Shown here one piece after another: positions 9,291 through 17,257 of a stretch of DNA of 59,374 nucleotides. The position numbers and the translations under genes are program-made. The DNA comes from SAR86 cluster bacterium (lineage in GTDB: Bacteria; Pseudomonadota; Gammaproteobacteria; Pseudomonadales; Pseudohongiellaceae). The stretch spans positions 4,901-64,274 of the forward strand of contig NVVJ01000009.1 in NCBI GenBank assembly GCA_002402175.1. The letters run 5' to 3'. The notes under the pieces are model-generated. The model did no database searches. It had not been told where the DNA came from and saw nothing but the letters and a program-made list of their open reading frames with translations. The first letter of the stretch is position 1. Each line of letters opens with the position of its first letter.

Positions 9291-9910
9291 TAGTAGTCGA
9301 TTCCTTTTTGCACTTTTACACCATCATAAAAGGCATGTTTGCTTTCGCCGACTTCGGTAACGGTGTCTGCCAGTTCGATTAACTCTTTCGATGCGTTGCG
9401 TCCGGTTACAATCACGTGCTGATCAGCAGGGCGATTTTCAAGTGCGCTCAACACCATTTCTTTATCAAGGTAACCATAGGTGAGCATGTAAGTCAGTTCG
9501 TCCAAAATGACTACATTTACATCAGGGTTGCTTAGTAGCTCGGTGGCTTTATTCCAGGTGGCGACGGCGGCGACTATATCGGCCTCCCTGTCTTGTGTGT
9601 CCCACGTGAAACCGGTGTTCATCACATGAAATTCAACCAGAGGGTTGTCGGCGAACAACATCTGTTCGCCGCATTCCCATTTGCCTTTAATAAATTGCAC
9701 GACACCACATCGCAAGCCATGACCAACACTGCGTGCGAGCATGCCAAAGGCCGATGAACTCTTGCCCTTGCCATTACCCGTTAATACCACCATCAGCCCT
9801 TTATCGATGGTGGCTTCAGCGATGCGGCCGTCGATATATTCCTTCTTGCGCTGCATCGCCTTTTTGTGGCGCTGGTTTCTTTCTTCTGCCTTTGTCTGTT
9901 CGTTGGACAT
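9290..9910 (-). CDS. cobO: Cob(I)alamin adenosyltransferase, CobO/BtuR family
   Basis: Transfers the adenosyl group from ATP to reduced corrinoid, producing adenosylcobalamin precursors. The modified P-loop GNGKGKSSSAFG lies at residues 45-56, followed by GVVQFIKGKWECGE, VVILDELTYMLTYGYLD and HVIVTGRNAS, all characteristic of the CobA/CobO family. The length of 206 residues is normal. It sits 25 bp after btuB and its stop overlaps the btuF start, so the three form one transcript under the cobalamin riboswitch. Confidence 0.96.
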   Translation of the reverse strand: MSNEQTKAEERNQRHKKAMQRKKEYIDGRIAEATIDKGLMVVLTGNGKGKSSSAFGMLARSVGHGLRCGVVQFIKGKWECGEQMLFADNPLVEFHVMNTGFTWDTQDREADIVAAVATWNKATELLSNPDVNVVILDELTYMLTYGYLDKEMVLSALENRPADQHVIVTGRNASKELIELADTVTEVGESKHAFYDGVKVQKGIDY

Positions 9911-9935
9911 GGAGTTTTCTTCCGTTTAATTCTTT

Positions 9936-11795
9936 CTAGAAGTTTAACCTGATTCCGATATAGGAAGCGCGGTCTGGTGAAACATAATCGATCACTTCCT
10001 GATAACGATCATTCAGTACATTCTCGATTCGACCATAGACCTCAAAGTGATCTGATATTCTATAGCTGGCACTGATGTCCAGCACCTCAAAATCATCCAG
10101 GTTTACTACAGTGCCAAACTGTTCATCAATAGCATCTTCGGAGGTTCTATAGAACGCATTAATGTTCAGTTTTTGGTTGCTACTTCTGTAACTCAACCCC
10201 AGATTTGCTAATTGCTCAGGCCTTCTTAATCGCTGTAATCCGTTTGGGCGCTCAGCATCATTGAAAGTGATATTGGCTGTAAGCCGTAATTGTTCGGAAA
10301 TTGAAAACTCGCCGATAAGCTCTACACCATTAGAGGTGCTGGTTCCAACGTCCTGCACATAGCCACTAAAACCTACCAGATCAAAAGTGATTGCATCTTC
10401 CACATCCTGATCAAATACCACCAGCTCCAGGCGTAATCGATCTCCTGCCAGATATTCGATGCCATATTCGAATCCTTTGCTGACTTCCTCGCTAAGCACA
10501 ACATTTGAAGCTGGAGGGGCGGCAAAAGGGCCGTTGTTATAGTCAATTTCGAATAGACTTGGGGCTCTAAAGCCAGATCCATAGCTGGATTTTAACTTAA
10601 CAACCGAATTAGAAAAATTGATCAGATAGGCCATACTAATTCGATGACTAGTGTGTTCGCCAAAGTCATCATTGTCATCCTGACGAATGCCTGCCGTGAG
10701 GAAAAAATTGTCGGAGAAGTCACTAAGGTATTCCAGATAATATCCCTTATTGTTTCTGTTAAGAGGTCCGCTTTCTTCCCGTTCCAGGTCGACGCCGAAC
10801 ACTAAATCAAAACCTGGAAGATTGCTTGCGCTACCAACATATTCCCAGCGGTTTATTTCACCATTGGAGTCGAACGCGCTAACGCCAAGAGTCAGATCAT
10901 CGCGGTCGGTGCGAGTGTTTGAATAAGCCAGGGAATGAGAAAAAGAATCTGAGCCGTAGTTAATCGACAGGCGACTAGCCTTTTGATCATATAGTGCTTC
11001 ACAGTCATTTGCCGGACTGAAGTCAGCCGCAAAGCATCCATCGTATTGAGTTTCACCTTCGACATTGCGGTGTACTAATTCCAGTCGCAAATTATCACTA
11101 ATGTTATAACCCAAACGGGTATGGAATGACGTGTTCTCATAGCCATCTTTATCGGCGAGCGTGGCATCAGAAATTCGCACGTTATAACCATCGGTTTCAT
11201 AGTTTGAAGCACTTAGAAAGAAATCCACATTTTCATTAGCCGCTGATAGGTTTGCAGATAACTGGCTGGTGCCTCGGCTTCCACCCTGCATGTCGACATC
11301 GGCTTTCACACCCGGCCCTGCTGAGATCGAGCTGATGCTGATAACACCCCCAGCATCGGCACCATAGCTGAGACCTTGTGGGCCGCGCAGAACTTCTACC
11401 CGTCCAATGCCACTGCTGAGAATATGCTCCACCGATGTAGCAACCTGAGGCGCGCTCGGGTTAGACAGCCTTAAGCCATCAAACAATGTGAGAGTGCGAA
11501 ACCCTTCTTCACCTCGAATGCGAAGCGAAGACAGAGAGCCAGCGCCACCATTTGCTGTAGCGCCAATAGCACTCGACTGGCGCAGAACATCAGTTAAAGA
11601 AAAATTACCACGAGCCTGTATATCTTCCTTGTCGAAGACGGAAACCGAGGTTGCAATTTTCCTTAATGGTACGGGTACACGATTAGCAATAACTACCACT
11701 TCTTCGAGGTAGCTTGGTTGCTCCTGTGCGAGAACATTAGTACAAGATACGGTGGCCAGCGTAAGTGTGGCCGCCACAGATTTTAGATTTAACAT
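9936..11795 (-). CDS. btuB: TonB-dependent vitamin B12 receptor BtuB
   Basis: Outer-membrane receptor for cobalamin, 619 residues. The signal peptide ends near residue 23 (NVLAQEQ) and a TonB-box-like EEVVVIA follows. The plug domain contains RIRGEEGFRTLTLFDGLR and VEVLRGPQGLSYGADAGGVI. A 22-strand barrel is expected, ending in the typical terminal aromatic residue (IGIRLNF). A strong Shine-Dalgarno (GGGAGA) precedes the ATG. The B12 assignment comes mainly from the cobalamin riboswitch in its leader and the downstream cobO and btuF. A short sequence similar to part of this gene lies at 15748-15807. Confidence 0.93.
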   Translation of the reverse strand: MLNLKSVAATLTLATVSCTNVLAQEQPSYLEEVVVIANRVPVPLRKIATSVSVFDKEDIQARGNFSLTDVLRQSSAIGATANGGAGSLSSLRIRGEEGFRTLTLFDGLRLSNPSAPQVATSVEHILSSGIGRVEVLRGPQGLSYGADAGGVISISSISAGPGVKADVDMQGGSRGTSQLSANLSAANENVDFFLSASNYETDGYNVRISDATLADKDGYENTSFHTRLGYNISDNLRLELVHRNVEGETQYDGCFAADFSPANDCEALYDQKASRLSINYGSDSFSHSLAYSNTRTDRDDLTLGVSAFDSNGEINRWEYVGSASNLPGFDLVFGVDLEREESGPLNRNNKGYYLEYLSDFSDNFFLTAGIRQDDNDDFGEHTSHRISMAYLINFSNSVVKLKSSYGSGFRAPSLFEIDYNNGPFAAPPASNVVLSEEVSKGFEYGIEYLAGDRLRLELVVFDQDVEDAITFDLVGFSGYVQDVGTSTSNGVELIGEFSISEQLRLTANITFNDAERPNGLQRLRRPEQLANLGLSYRSSNQKLNINAFYRTSEDAIDEQFGTVVNLDDFEVLDISASYRISDHFEVYGRIENVLNDRYQEVIDYVSPDRASYIGIRLNF

Positions 11796-11924
11796 ATTGG
11801 ATCTCCCAATGAATGAACCTGCTCAACAGAACAGAAATTAAAATTCATCAGGGAGGGGGTCAAGTAGAAGAGCCAGAGTTAAAGCTCTGCCACTGATGTA
11901 GCCCTCCGCTGCATCAATTACAAA

Positions 11925-12053
11925 GTCAATTAGGCTGGTATCGGACTTAGCGAGGTCAGAGCCTCGATTCACCGTTGCGGGGGCAGTGTTGGAATTTAAC
12001 CAACTTCCCATTTAACCTGTTTCTTGTTAAACCAAGAGACAGGGTACCTGTAT
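11925..12053 (-). promoter_or_regulatory. Cobalamin riboswitch in the btuB leader
   Basis: Read on the minus strand, the leader contains the conserved cobalamin-aptamer core: GGGAAGTTGGTTAAATTCC, then ACACTGCCCCCGCAACGGT, and about 45 nt later a B12-box-like AAGTCCGATACCAGCC (plus-strand 11933-11949). A GGTACC near the 5' edge can close the P1 region. Downstream, before the btuB start, GGAGGG (around 11903-11908) and CCCTCC (around 11851-11857) could pair as part of an expression platform. It should repress btuB-cobO-btuF when adenosylcobalamin is plentiful. The rest of the 11796-12280 interval holds the riboswitch-to-ATG leader and, beyond 12053, nothing else recognised. Confidence 0.93.
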
Positions 12054-12280
12054 CAACTTATTCCACCAACCCACATGGGAGTCAATGGAATGCGCGCAGT
12101 TTATAGGTGGGAAGGGTTGTCGTCAATTGGAAAGTTGAGGCTGCACAGCACTGAAGCAACAAATCTGGGATGAAAAGCCCCTATTTTTGAATTCATTAGC
12201 CCAATGATTTCCCGATAAATTCGTGGCATTATGTAAAGCGTAGATAATATTAACTAGTCTCAAAAAAAGCGAAGTAGAAA

Positions 12281-13477
12281 ATGTATCTCATTAGGAACGT
12301 TGTGATACTTTTGTGTAGCCTCAGTGCTTCTATGCTGATTGCTGAGGATGTATTTGCAACTGGACGCTACGACGTAGAGAAATCTACTCTCACAATCGAA
12401 TGTGTCGAAGTACTGAGTGATGGCAACCCCATTGGGCCAGGCGGTAGCCGGGTCGCCTACAAACTTTCCTTGCTGGTATCGGACGATCAACTGACGATAT
12501 TGGAAGTTCAAGAAACATTAATCATCGAAGATTGCAGTGCCGTATTTGAAACGACGAATAACATTCTTACCACCGAGGCTCGGGTCGTAGATGATATTTA
12601 TGATGTTCGCCTGCAATTTGATGATGAAACCGATCGGTTTGCCCTGCTTTCTACTAATCACAGCAGGCGCGGCGAAACTTCTCTCTGGCGTGTGAGCAAC
12701 GGCGAGCATGAACTTTTTCTCGGCGGAACAATTCATATATTACGAGGCTCTGATTTTCCGCTACCACAATCATTTCTGGACGTTTATCAGCAGGCAGATA
12801 CTCTCGTGTTCGAAATAAACCCTGACGAAGTTATAACTCAGTCAGACTACAGCATTGCCTATCTTCCATCAGGGCAGTCTCTAATAAATTTATTGCAACC
12901 GAGCACCGTATTTTTGGTCAACACCTACCTTAATACACAAGGAAAATTTCTTCTTCAATACGACAGAGTCAAGCCAGAGTTTTTTGATGCTGAATTATTT
13001 TACATTGCAGCGAGAGAAGTGGGTTACATTGATGGTGTCGATGATTATTTTGAATTAGCTGCACGCACAGATGGAAAACCCATGAGTGGACTGGAATTGG
13101 TATACAATAATTTGGCGGCGCTTGATGAATCTTTTGATCATGTATATTCAAATGTTGACGCACTTTTGACAGACAGTATAAACGCCATTTACAGCGACGA
13201 CTTCAAGACAAGTATTAATGAGGATATAGTCAGCTGGCGTGAGGGGAATCTCGCAGAATTTACTGCAAAAAACATCGCTCGAAAATTAGAAGACCCAGTC
13301 TTTTATGAGGCTATTCTTTCCGGCCGAAATCGTAGCTGGATTCCAATTTTGGAACAGCATTTGACTTCAGACGCGGTGGAATTTGTTCTCGCTGGCGTAT
13401 CTCATTTTGCGGGCCCAGATAATGTGATTCAGTTGCTCGAGGAACTAGGTTACACAGTAGAAAGATATCTTCCCTGA
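12281..13477 (+). CDS. TraB/GumN family protein with N-terminal extension, secreted
   Basis: The C-terminal ~270 residues belong to the TraB/GumN (Tiki-like) family: SLWRVSNGEHELFLGGTIHIL (GTIH motif at 149-152), AYLPSGQSL, a conserved MSGLE, RNRSWIPILEQHL and a final VLAGVSHFAGPDNVIQLL. An N-terminal signal peptide (about 1-27) predicts export. Residues 28-130 form an extra domain of unknown function not needed in the minimal ~290-residue family members. Related proteins are putative metalloproteases, but the bacterial role is not established. It is divergent from btuB and convergent with the PEP-CTERM gene that follows. Confidence 0.82.
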   Translation: MYLIRNVVILLCSLSASMLIAEDVFATGRYDVEKSTLTIECVEVLSDGNPIGPGGSRVAYKLSLLVSDDQLTILEVQETLIIEDCSAVFETTNNILTTEARVVDDIYDVRLQFDDETDRFALLSTNHSRRGETSLWRVSNGEHELFLGGTIHILRGSDFPLPQSFLDVYQQADTLVFEINPDEVITQSDYSIAYLPSGQSLINLLQPSTVFLVNTYLNTQGKFLLQYDRVKPEFFDAELFYIAAREVGYIDGVDDYFELAARTDGKPMSGLELVYNNLAALDESFDHVYSNVDALLTDSINAIYSDDFKTSINEDIVSWREGNLAEFTAKNIARKLEDPVFYEAILSGRNRSWIPILEQHLTSDAVEFVLAGVSHFAGPDNVIQLLEELGYTVERYLP

Positions 13478-13497
13478 TCATGAGTCTTTATCAAATG

Positions 13498-13558
13498 GGA
13501 GCAGATTTATTTTTTTGGGTGGAGTTCTCATCTAAATTATTTAAATAAATCTGTCTCC
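13498..13558. repeat. Inverted repeat between convergent genes
   Basis: Arms at 13498-13512 and 13543-13558 match almost perfectly (GGAGCAGATTTATTT against GGAGACAGATTTATTT read from the other strand; one extra base), enclosing a 30-nt loop. It lies between the stop of the TraB/GumN gene and the stop of the convergent PEP-CTERM gene. The position suggests a bidirectional transcript end, but no T-run follows either arm, so a terminator role is uncertain. Confidence 0.55.
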
Positions 13559-13633
13559 TTAAACTTGATTCAACACTTCGGATCAGTCCTTAACTTGAAT
13601 ATTCATTTCTACATGCTGTTTCTGGACGGCGTG

Positions 13634-14608
13634 TTAAGCTTTGGATAAGTCAGTAGAATACCTTTGTTTTCTCAACCTTAGCCCAAGACAAGCCAGACTT
13701 AAGCCTAAAAGTGGTAAAGTTGCAGGTTCGGGTACTGATGCCGGGTTGGTTGGTGTTACATTAATAGTTACAAAATGTCCTAGGTCCGAGTTGCCCAGAT
13801 CACCCGCTTGCGCTTGACCTGTTAGATTAAGTTGAGACAAGGTGTTATTAAGACCAAAATTGATAGATGCCTGGCCTAAACCATAGTTGTCCAGAAAAAC
13901 GTATGTGCCATAAGAGCCCCTGGTAAAACCCAAGGCAAAGCTTCTGGTGCCAACAAAGTCACCAGCAAGAAATGTCTTATCCAGAATTGCAAGGTCATGG
14001 TCAAAAGCAGTATTGCTATCGGCTCTTGAGTCACCCACCTGGATCATAGTTAAATCATTAACCTGCGTGTTAGGTACTATTTGCGTACTTAATGTATCGA
14101 TGCCGTCATTTAAGTCAGTGTCAATGCGACTCGCCACGGTGGAGCCAGTTGCTCGCGACCCAAACAGAGATTGATTGGTATTTTCTGAGCTCCACGATGC
14201 CGTGGTGTAACCTTGCATTAATGAGTCAATAGATAGGAAATAGCCTTCATTTAAGTCATCTTTGACAGTAAAAAAAATATCGTAAGCAATAAATCGGCTA
14301 TGGGTTTCAGCAAGATATCCCTTGCTAACTTCAAGGCCGTTATACCATTGGAATTGGCTGGTGAAAGTTAGATCTGAGCCAATGGTCTGAACAGGCCCTA
14401 CATTAAAATCCGTATGAAATTCAGCATGCCCTCTAAGTTTGCCTTGGAAGTTAGTAATAGTGCTGGTTTCGTCAGCATCACTGTTGTTAATCAGGGATAT
14501 CAAATCAATGGAAACAGCATTAGCAAAGCTTGCGCCAATCGATAAAAAAAGGCTTAGAACAGAAAGTGTTAAATGCTTTCCGCTGATTTTACTAAATATT
14601 AATTTCAT
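13634..14608 (-). CDS. PEP-CTERM domain protein (324 residues)
   Basis: Exported surface or matrix protein sorted by an exosortase/EpsH system. A signal peptide is visible (LSVLSLFLSIGASFANA), and the C-terminus has the full tripartite PEP-CTERM signal: VPEPATLPLLGLSLACLGL followed by the basic tail RLRKQR. The body between is Asn/Asp/Thr-rich with no recognised enzyme motif. It is one of three PEP-CTERM genes in this window; no exosortase gene is in the window. A weak sigma-54-like site lies about 75 nt upstream. The biological role is unknown beyond cell-surface or biofilm association inferred from the family. Confidence 0.9.
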   Translation of the reverse strand: MKLIFSKISGKHLTLSVLSLFLSIGASFANAVSIDLISLINNSDADETSTITNFQGKLRGHAEFHTDFNVGPVQTIGSDLTFTSQFQWYNGLEVSKGYLAETHSRFIAYDIFFTVKDDLNEGYFLSIDSLMQGYTTASWSSENTNQSLFGSRATGSTVASRIDTDLNDGIDTLSTQIVPNTQVNDLTMIQVGDSRADSNTAFDHDLAILDKTFLAGDFVGTRSFALGFTRGSYGTYVFLDNYGLGQASINFGLNNTLSQLNLTGQAQAGDLGNSDLGHFVTINVTPTNPASVPEPATLPLLGLSLACLGLRLRKQRYSTDLSKA

Positions 14609-14678
14609 TATATTCTCACATCTCCATACATTCGATACCAGCTCGATTGTTATAACTTAGATTTACAATAGTTTTCGG

Positions 14679-14696
14679 TAAGCTTAAACACGCGCA
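14679..14696 (-). promoter_or_regulatory. Possible degenerate sigma-54 promoter of the PEP-CTERM gene
   Basis: On the minus strand the sequence TGCGCGTGTTTAAGCTTA resembles the TGGYATGTATTGTGCTTA element in front of the other two PEP-CTERM genes. The -12 GC and the GCTTA end are kept with the same 10-nt spacing, but the -24 element is GC instead of GG. Its distance to the ATG (about 74 nt) is close to that at the other two genes (69 and 65 nt), which is the main reason for listing it. Confidence 0.35.
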
Positions 14697-14893
14697 CTTA
14701 ACGTTTTTTCTGAGTTTGTCATTCTTTATCGTTATACTGTTTGAAATATCCTGCGGTCTATCTCTAACAGGCATTACAATTTCACATAGTGCTATTTTCT
14801 CAATAACTCACAGACTGCCCGTAAGTTGTATTTGCAATTCGTCAAGCATTCTACTTAAGGGTTCGTTTAAGTGATTGTAAATAGCGTCCGAAA

Positions 14894-15733
14894 ATGAATA
14901 CACGACTATATAATTGGTTTGATCGAGTTATCACATTGGGTGATTATCAAGGCGCTACCGTCTCTAATCACTTCTTTAAAATGCTGTATATCTCCACTCA
15001 ATCACCCTTGAAGTTTAATATAGAGGGGGAAAAATTAATCTGCCGCACTGCACTAATTCCCGCTCATTCAAATATACCTATACAAATAGGTGAGGGTACC
15101 AACTGCTGGATTGGCTTGGATTTTCTTGATGTTGATTCCTACTGGCTTAAAAAAAATTACACTTTCCAAAAAAAAGGAGACATCCTTTATAACTTTGAAC
15201 CTCATCTAAAATTTGAATATTTCGTTAACTCAATAATAAATAATTCTTCTATTTCCCATGCAGAAAAAGCATTTAGAAAACTTGTAAATCCAAATAATTT
15301 CCCTATCAATACGATTAAAATGGATTCGCGAATACTTGGCTATCTGATTCACACAGCCCTCACTCAAAACAGTAGTGAGAAACTAAAAGATGCGGCTGCA
15401 TTTTGTAATATGTCAGCATCTAATTTTCGTCATGTTTTTAAAGATAACACTGGTTTAAATTATTCGAATTTTCGAATTGCTATCAAGCTAAAACTTTTTT
15501 GTAAAATATTTAGTCAAACTGGTAGTTTGATGCGAAGCGCAGTCGGTAGTGGTTTTTATGATATGCCCCACTTAATTAGAACATTTCAATCGTATTTTGG
15601 TCGATCACCTGGTGTGGATTTTATAAAAACGCTAGAGTTGAAATTTAGTGATAACGTAGATGATTATTTGTTAGATATCCCGGGCCCGAAATCATTTCTA
15701 AAATCACATCTAAAAAAAGATGTCGATTTTTGA
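14894..15733 (+). CDS. AraC-family transcriptional regulator
   Basis: DNA-binding regulator of 279 residues. The C-terminal third (about 165-265) is a two-helix-turn-helix AraC/XylS domain: LKDAAAFCNMSASNFRHVF followed by the second HTH and the signature-like SGFYDMPHLIRTFQSYFGRSPG. The N-terminal ~150 residues form an unrecognised sensor domain. The coding sequence is noticeably more A/T-rich than its neighbours, with many Asn, Lys and Ile codons, which may indicate transfer. It stands between a PEP-CTERM gene and a PEP mutase-family gene with no obvious operon partner. Target genes are unknown. Confidence 0.87.
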   Translation: MNTRLYNWFDRVITLGDYQGATVSNHFFKMLYISTQSPLKFNIEGEKLICRTALIPAHSNIPIQIGEGTNCWIGLDFLDVDSYWLKKNYTFQKKGDILYNFEPHLKFEYFVNSIINNSSISHAEKAFRKLVNPNNFPINTIKMDSRILGYLIHTALTQNSSEKLKDAAAFCNMSASNFRHVFKDNTGLNYSNFRIAIKLKLFCKIFSQTGSLMRSAVGSGFYDMPHLIRTFQSYFGRSPGVDFIKTLELKFSDNVDDYLLDIPGPKSFLKSHLKKDVDF

Positions 15734-15747
15734 AATAGTACACACTT

Positions 15748-15807
15748 GACTGAAATCAGCTGTGAAGCACCCATCGTATTGAATTTTGTCTTCGACATTG
15801 CGGGCCA
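15748..15807 (-). pseudogene. Fragment of a btuB-like TonB receptor gene
   Basis: About 60 bp align with the plus-strand sequence at 11015-11074 inside btuB, and nearly all differences are transitions. Read on the minus strand it gives RNVEDKIQYDGCFTADFS, against RNVEGETQYDGCFAADFS in BtuB. There is no start, no signal and no continuation on either side, so this is a remnant of a receptor gene rather than a gene. It ends just before the first copy of the intergenic inverted-repeat element. Confidence 0.75.
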
Positions 15808-15812
15808 TGGGG

Positions 15813-15899
15813 ATAAGCGGGGTCGTAACGAATAAAATTTAATCAGCCGCCAAAAATAATAGAAAGTTGGTTAAAAAATATCCGTTACGATCCCTTTTT
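15813..15899 (+). repeat. Intergenic inverted-repeat element, copy 1 of 3
   Basis: This ~87-bp unit is repeated at 16878-16967 and 21220-21306 in the same orientation. The left arm GGGGTCGTAACG pairs with the right arm CGTTACGATCCC, and a run of T follows. The middle contains a conserved CCAAAAATA...GAAAGTTGGTTAAAAAAT segment, with TTAATCA and TTGGTTAA able to form an inner stem. It lies between the araC-like gene and the convergent PEP mutase-family gene. I do not recognise the family. Confidence 0.8.
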
Positions 15900-15936
15900 A
15901 TACTCACTTTAGAACACAATTTATATGCCCTGTATC

Positions 15937-16743
15937 CTAGCTGAGAAGCTTGCTAATCGTAGCGCCTGGCGTTGCATCTTTCATCCACTCGAAGCTGCCG
16001 TTTGCCAACATATCTTCTGATGCGGCGATGGTTGCCGCGATGATATAGTTGGCTAGCCCACCACCAATACTTACTCTACAAACGCCCAGTTCCGCATACT
16101 CAGATAATTTCATATCTGGCATGAAGGCGCTTAGTACATTTAGTGATTTGCTAACTGATTCAAGAACCGTTTTAATCTGCTCACTGTTTCTTAGTCCTGG
16201 GGCATACAGTACGTCTGCACCAGCGGCTTCAAAGGCTTGTAAGCGTTTGATGGTATCGTCCAGATCATCGACGCCCCGCAGTAAATTTTCTGCCCGTGCC
16301 GTCAGCATAAAATCATAGGGAAGCTTTGATCGCGCTTCAGCACAGGCGGCTATTCGATCTACTGCCAATTCAAATTCATAGAGTTCACTCCCGGAATAAT
16401 CTTCAATCGAGGCGCCCGCTAAGCCACAGTTTGCTGCTTTTATCAGGTTTTCAGCACAGGCTTCCGGGGAGTCTGCAAATCCATTCTCAAAATCTGCATT
16501 AATAGGAATATCCGTGACTTCGCAAAGTTCACGACAGTGAGCAAGTTTTTCCTCAAGTGAAACTTGTCCATCAAGGCGTCCCAGAGTTTGGGCAAAGCCA
16601 GCACTGGTAGTAGCCAGTGCTTTAAAGCCAAGTCCCTGAAGCATGCGAGCTGAACCTGCGTCCCAGGGGTTAGCAATGATGAAAGTTTCACCTGAGTTAT
16701 GAAGCTCATTAAATGCTGCTACTTTTTCTTTTTGTGTTGTCAT
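15937..16743 (-). CDS. Isocitrate lyase/PEP mutase family protein
   Basis: TIM-barrel enzyme of 268 residues. The family's N-terminal region is clear (FIIANPWDAGSARMLQGLGF and ALATTSAGFAQTLG), as are INADFENGF with metal-binding acidic residues, GASIEDYSG, the RAENLL segment, and GADVLYAPGL. Members cleave or rearrange C-C or C-P bonds of small 2-oxo or dicarboxylic acids. The substrate cannot be read from sequence; the short form without the KKCGH motif of true isocitrate lyase points to a 2-methylisocitrate lyase/PEP mutase-like activity. No pathway partners are adjacent. Two copies of the repeat element flank it. Confidence 0.88.
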   Translation of the reverse strand: MTTQKEKVAAFNELHNSGETFIIANPWDAGSARMLQGLGFKALATTSAGFAQTLGRLDGQVSLEEKLAHCRELCEVTDIPINADFENGFADSPEACAENLIKAANCGLAGASIEDYSGSELYEFELAVDRIAACAEARSKLPYDFMLTARAENLLRGVDDLDDTIKRLQAFEAAGADVLYAPGLRNSEQIKTVLESVSKSLNVLSAFMPDMKLSEYAELGVCRVSIGGGLANYIIAATIAASEDMLANGSFEWMKDATPGATISKLLS

Positions 16744-17174
16744 TTTTGCCTCTGAATATTTTTGTTTGCCTCAATATTTTTTAAATAGAGAGCTATCAAT
16801 ATGGAGCTGTCATTGTAACGAAGCACTTTACGTTGCACTGGCCATATTCGGACGCCATCATCCAGGAATGCGAAAATGAGTTAAAGGAGTCGTAACGAGT
16901 GAAATTAGACCAGCAACCAAAAATAGCAGGAAGTTGGTTAAAAAATTCCGTTATGGCTCTTTTTTTTGCGACCTGATGAGCACTTGTCAAGATTTTTTAC
17001 ATTCTCAACAATTCTTTAACTTTTTGATAATTAAGACTTTGTTTGAGGTTTTTCACATTTTTGTGACGATTCGGTCTAGAAATAAACTGAAAAGTGTCAG
17101 GTATTTTTACAATGTTGTTGAGAATCAATTGCTAAATTCGCCTAACTTGTTGATACATATCTTGTTATACGCTC
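16744..17174. other. Gene-free stretch between divergent genes
   Basis: This interval upstream of the 17258 gene contains repeat element copy 2 (16878-16967). Just before it lies a short open segment (about 16790-16892, + strand) reading YGAVIVTKHFTLHWPYSDAI and ending inside the repeat. That segment looks protein-like but has no start or recognisable family; it could be a gene remnant. A TCACA-TTTT-TGTGA palindrome lies near 17055-17070, upstream of the sigma-54 site, and could be an activator site. Nothing else is seen. Confidence 0.4.
16878..16967 (+). repeat. Intergenic inverted-repeat element, copy 2 of 3
   Basis: Left arm AAAGGAGTCGTAACG pairs with right arm CGTTATGGCTCTTT, followed by an eight-base T-run. 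The centre keeps CCAAAAATAGCAGGAAGTTG and GGTTAAAAAAT, close to copy 1. AACCA and TGGTT can form an inner stem. It lies in a divergent intergenic region (PEP mutase-family gene to the left on the minus strand, PEP-CTERM gene to the right), so it is not the terminator of any upstream + strand gene. Confidence 0.8.
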
Positions 17175-17192
17175 TGGCATGTATTGTGCTTA
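17175..17192 (+). promoter_or_regulatory. Sigma-54 (RpoN) promoter of a PEP-CTERM gene
   Basis: The sequence TGGCATGTATTGTGCTTA has the -24 GG and -12 GC separated by exactly 10 nt, as required for sigma-54. It lies 69 nt before the ATG at 17258. An almost identical 18-mer is found before the PEP-CTERM gene at 24900. Sigma-54 and the PrsK/PrsR system are known to control PEP-CTERM genes in other bacteria, which supports the reading. Confidence 0.75.
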
Positions 17193-17257
17193 CATGGATG
17201 TAGAGTTAAATTGTTTCTAAAACTGAAAAAAAATAATGAGTACCAAGAAATCCAATC

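Noticed and set aside
15813..15899. Integron attC-like site
   Set aside because: The arm ends around GTTACGA do not fit the GTTRRRY/RYYYAAC attC core sites, and there is no integrase or cassette structure.
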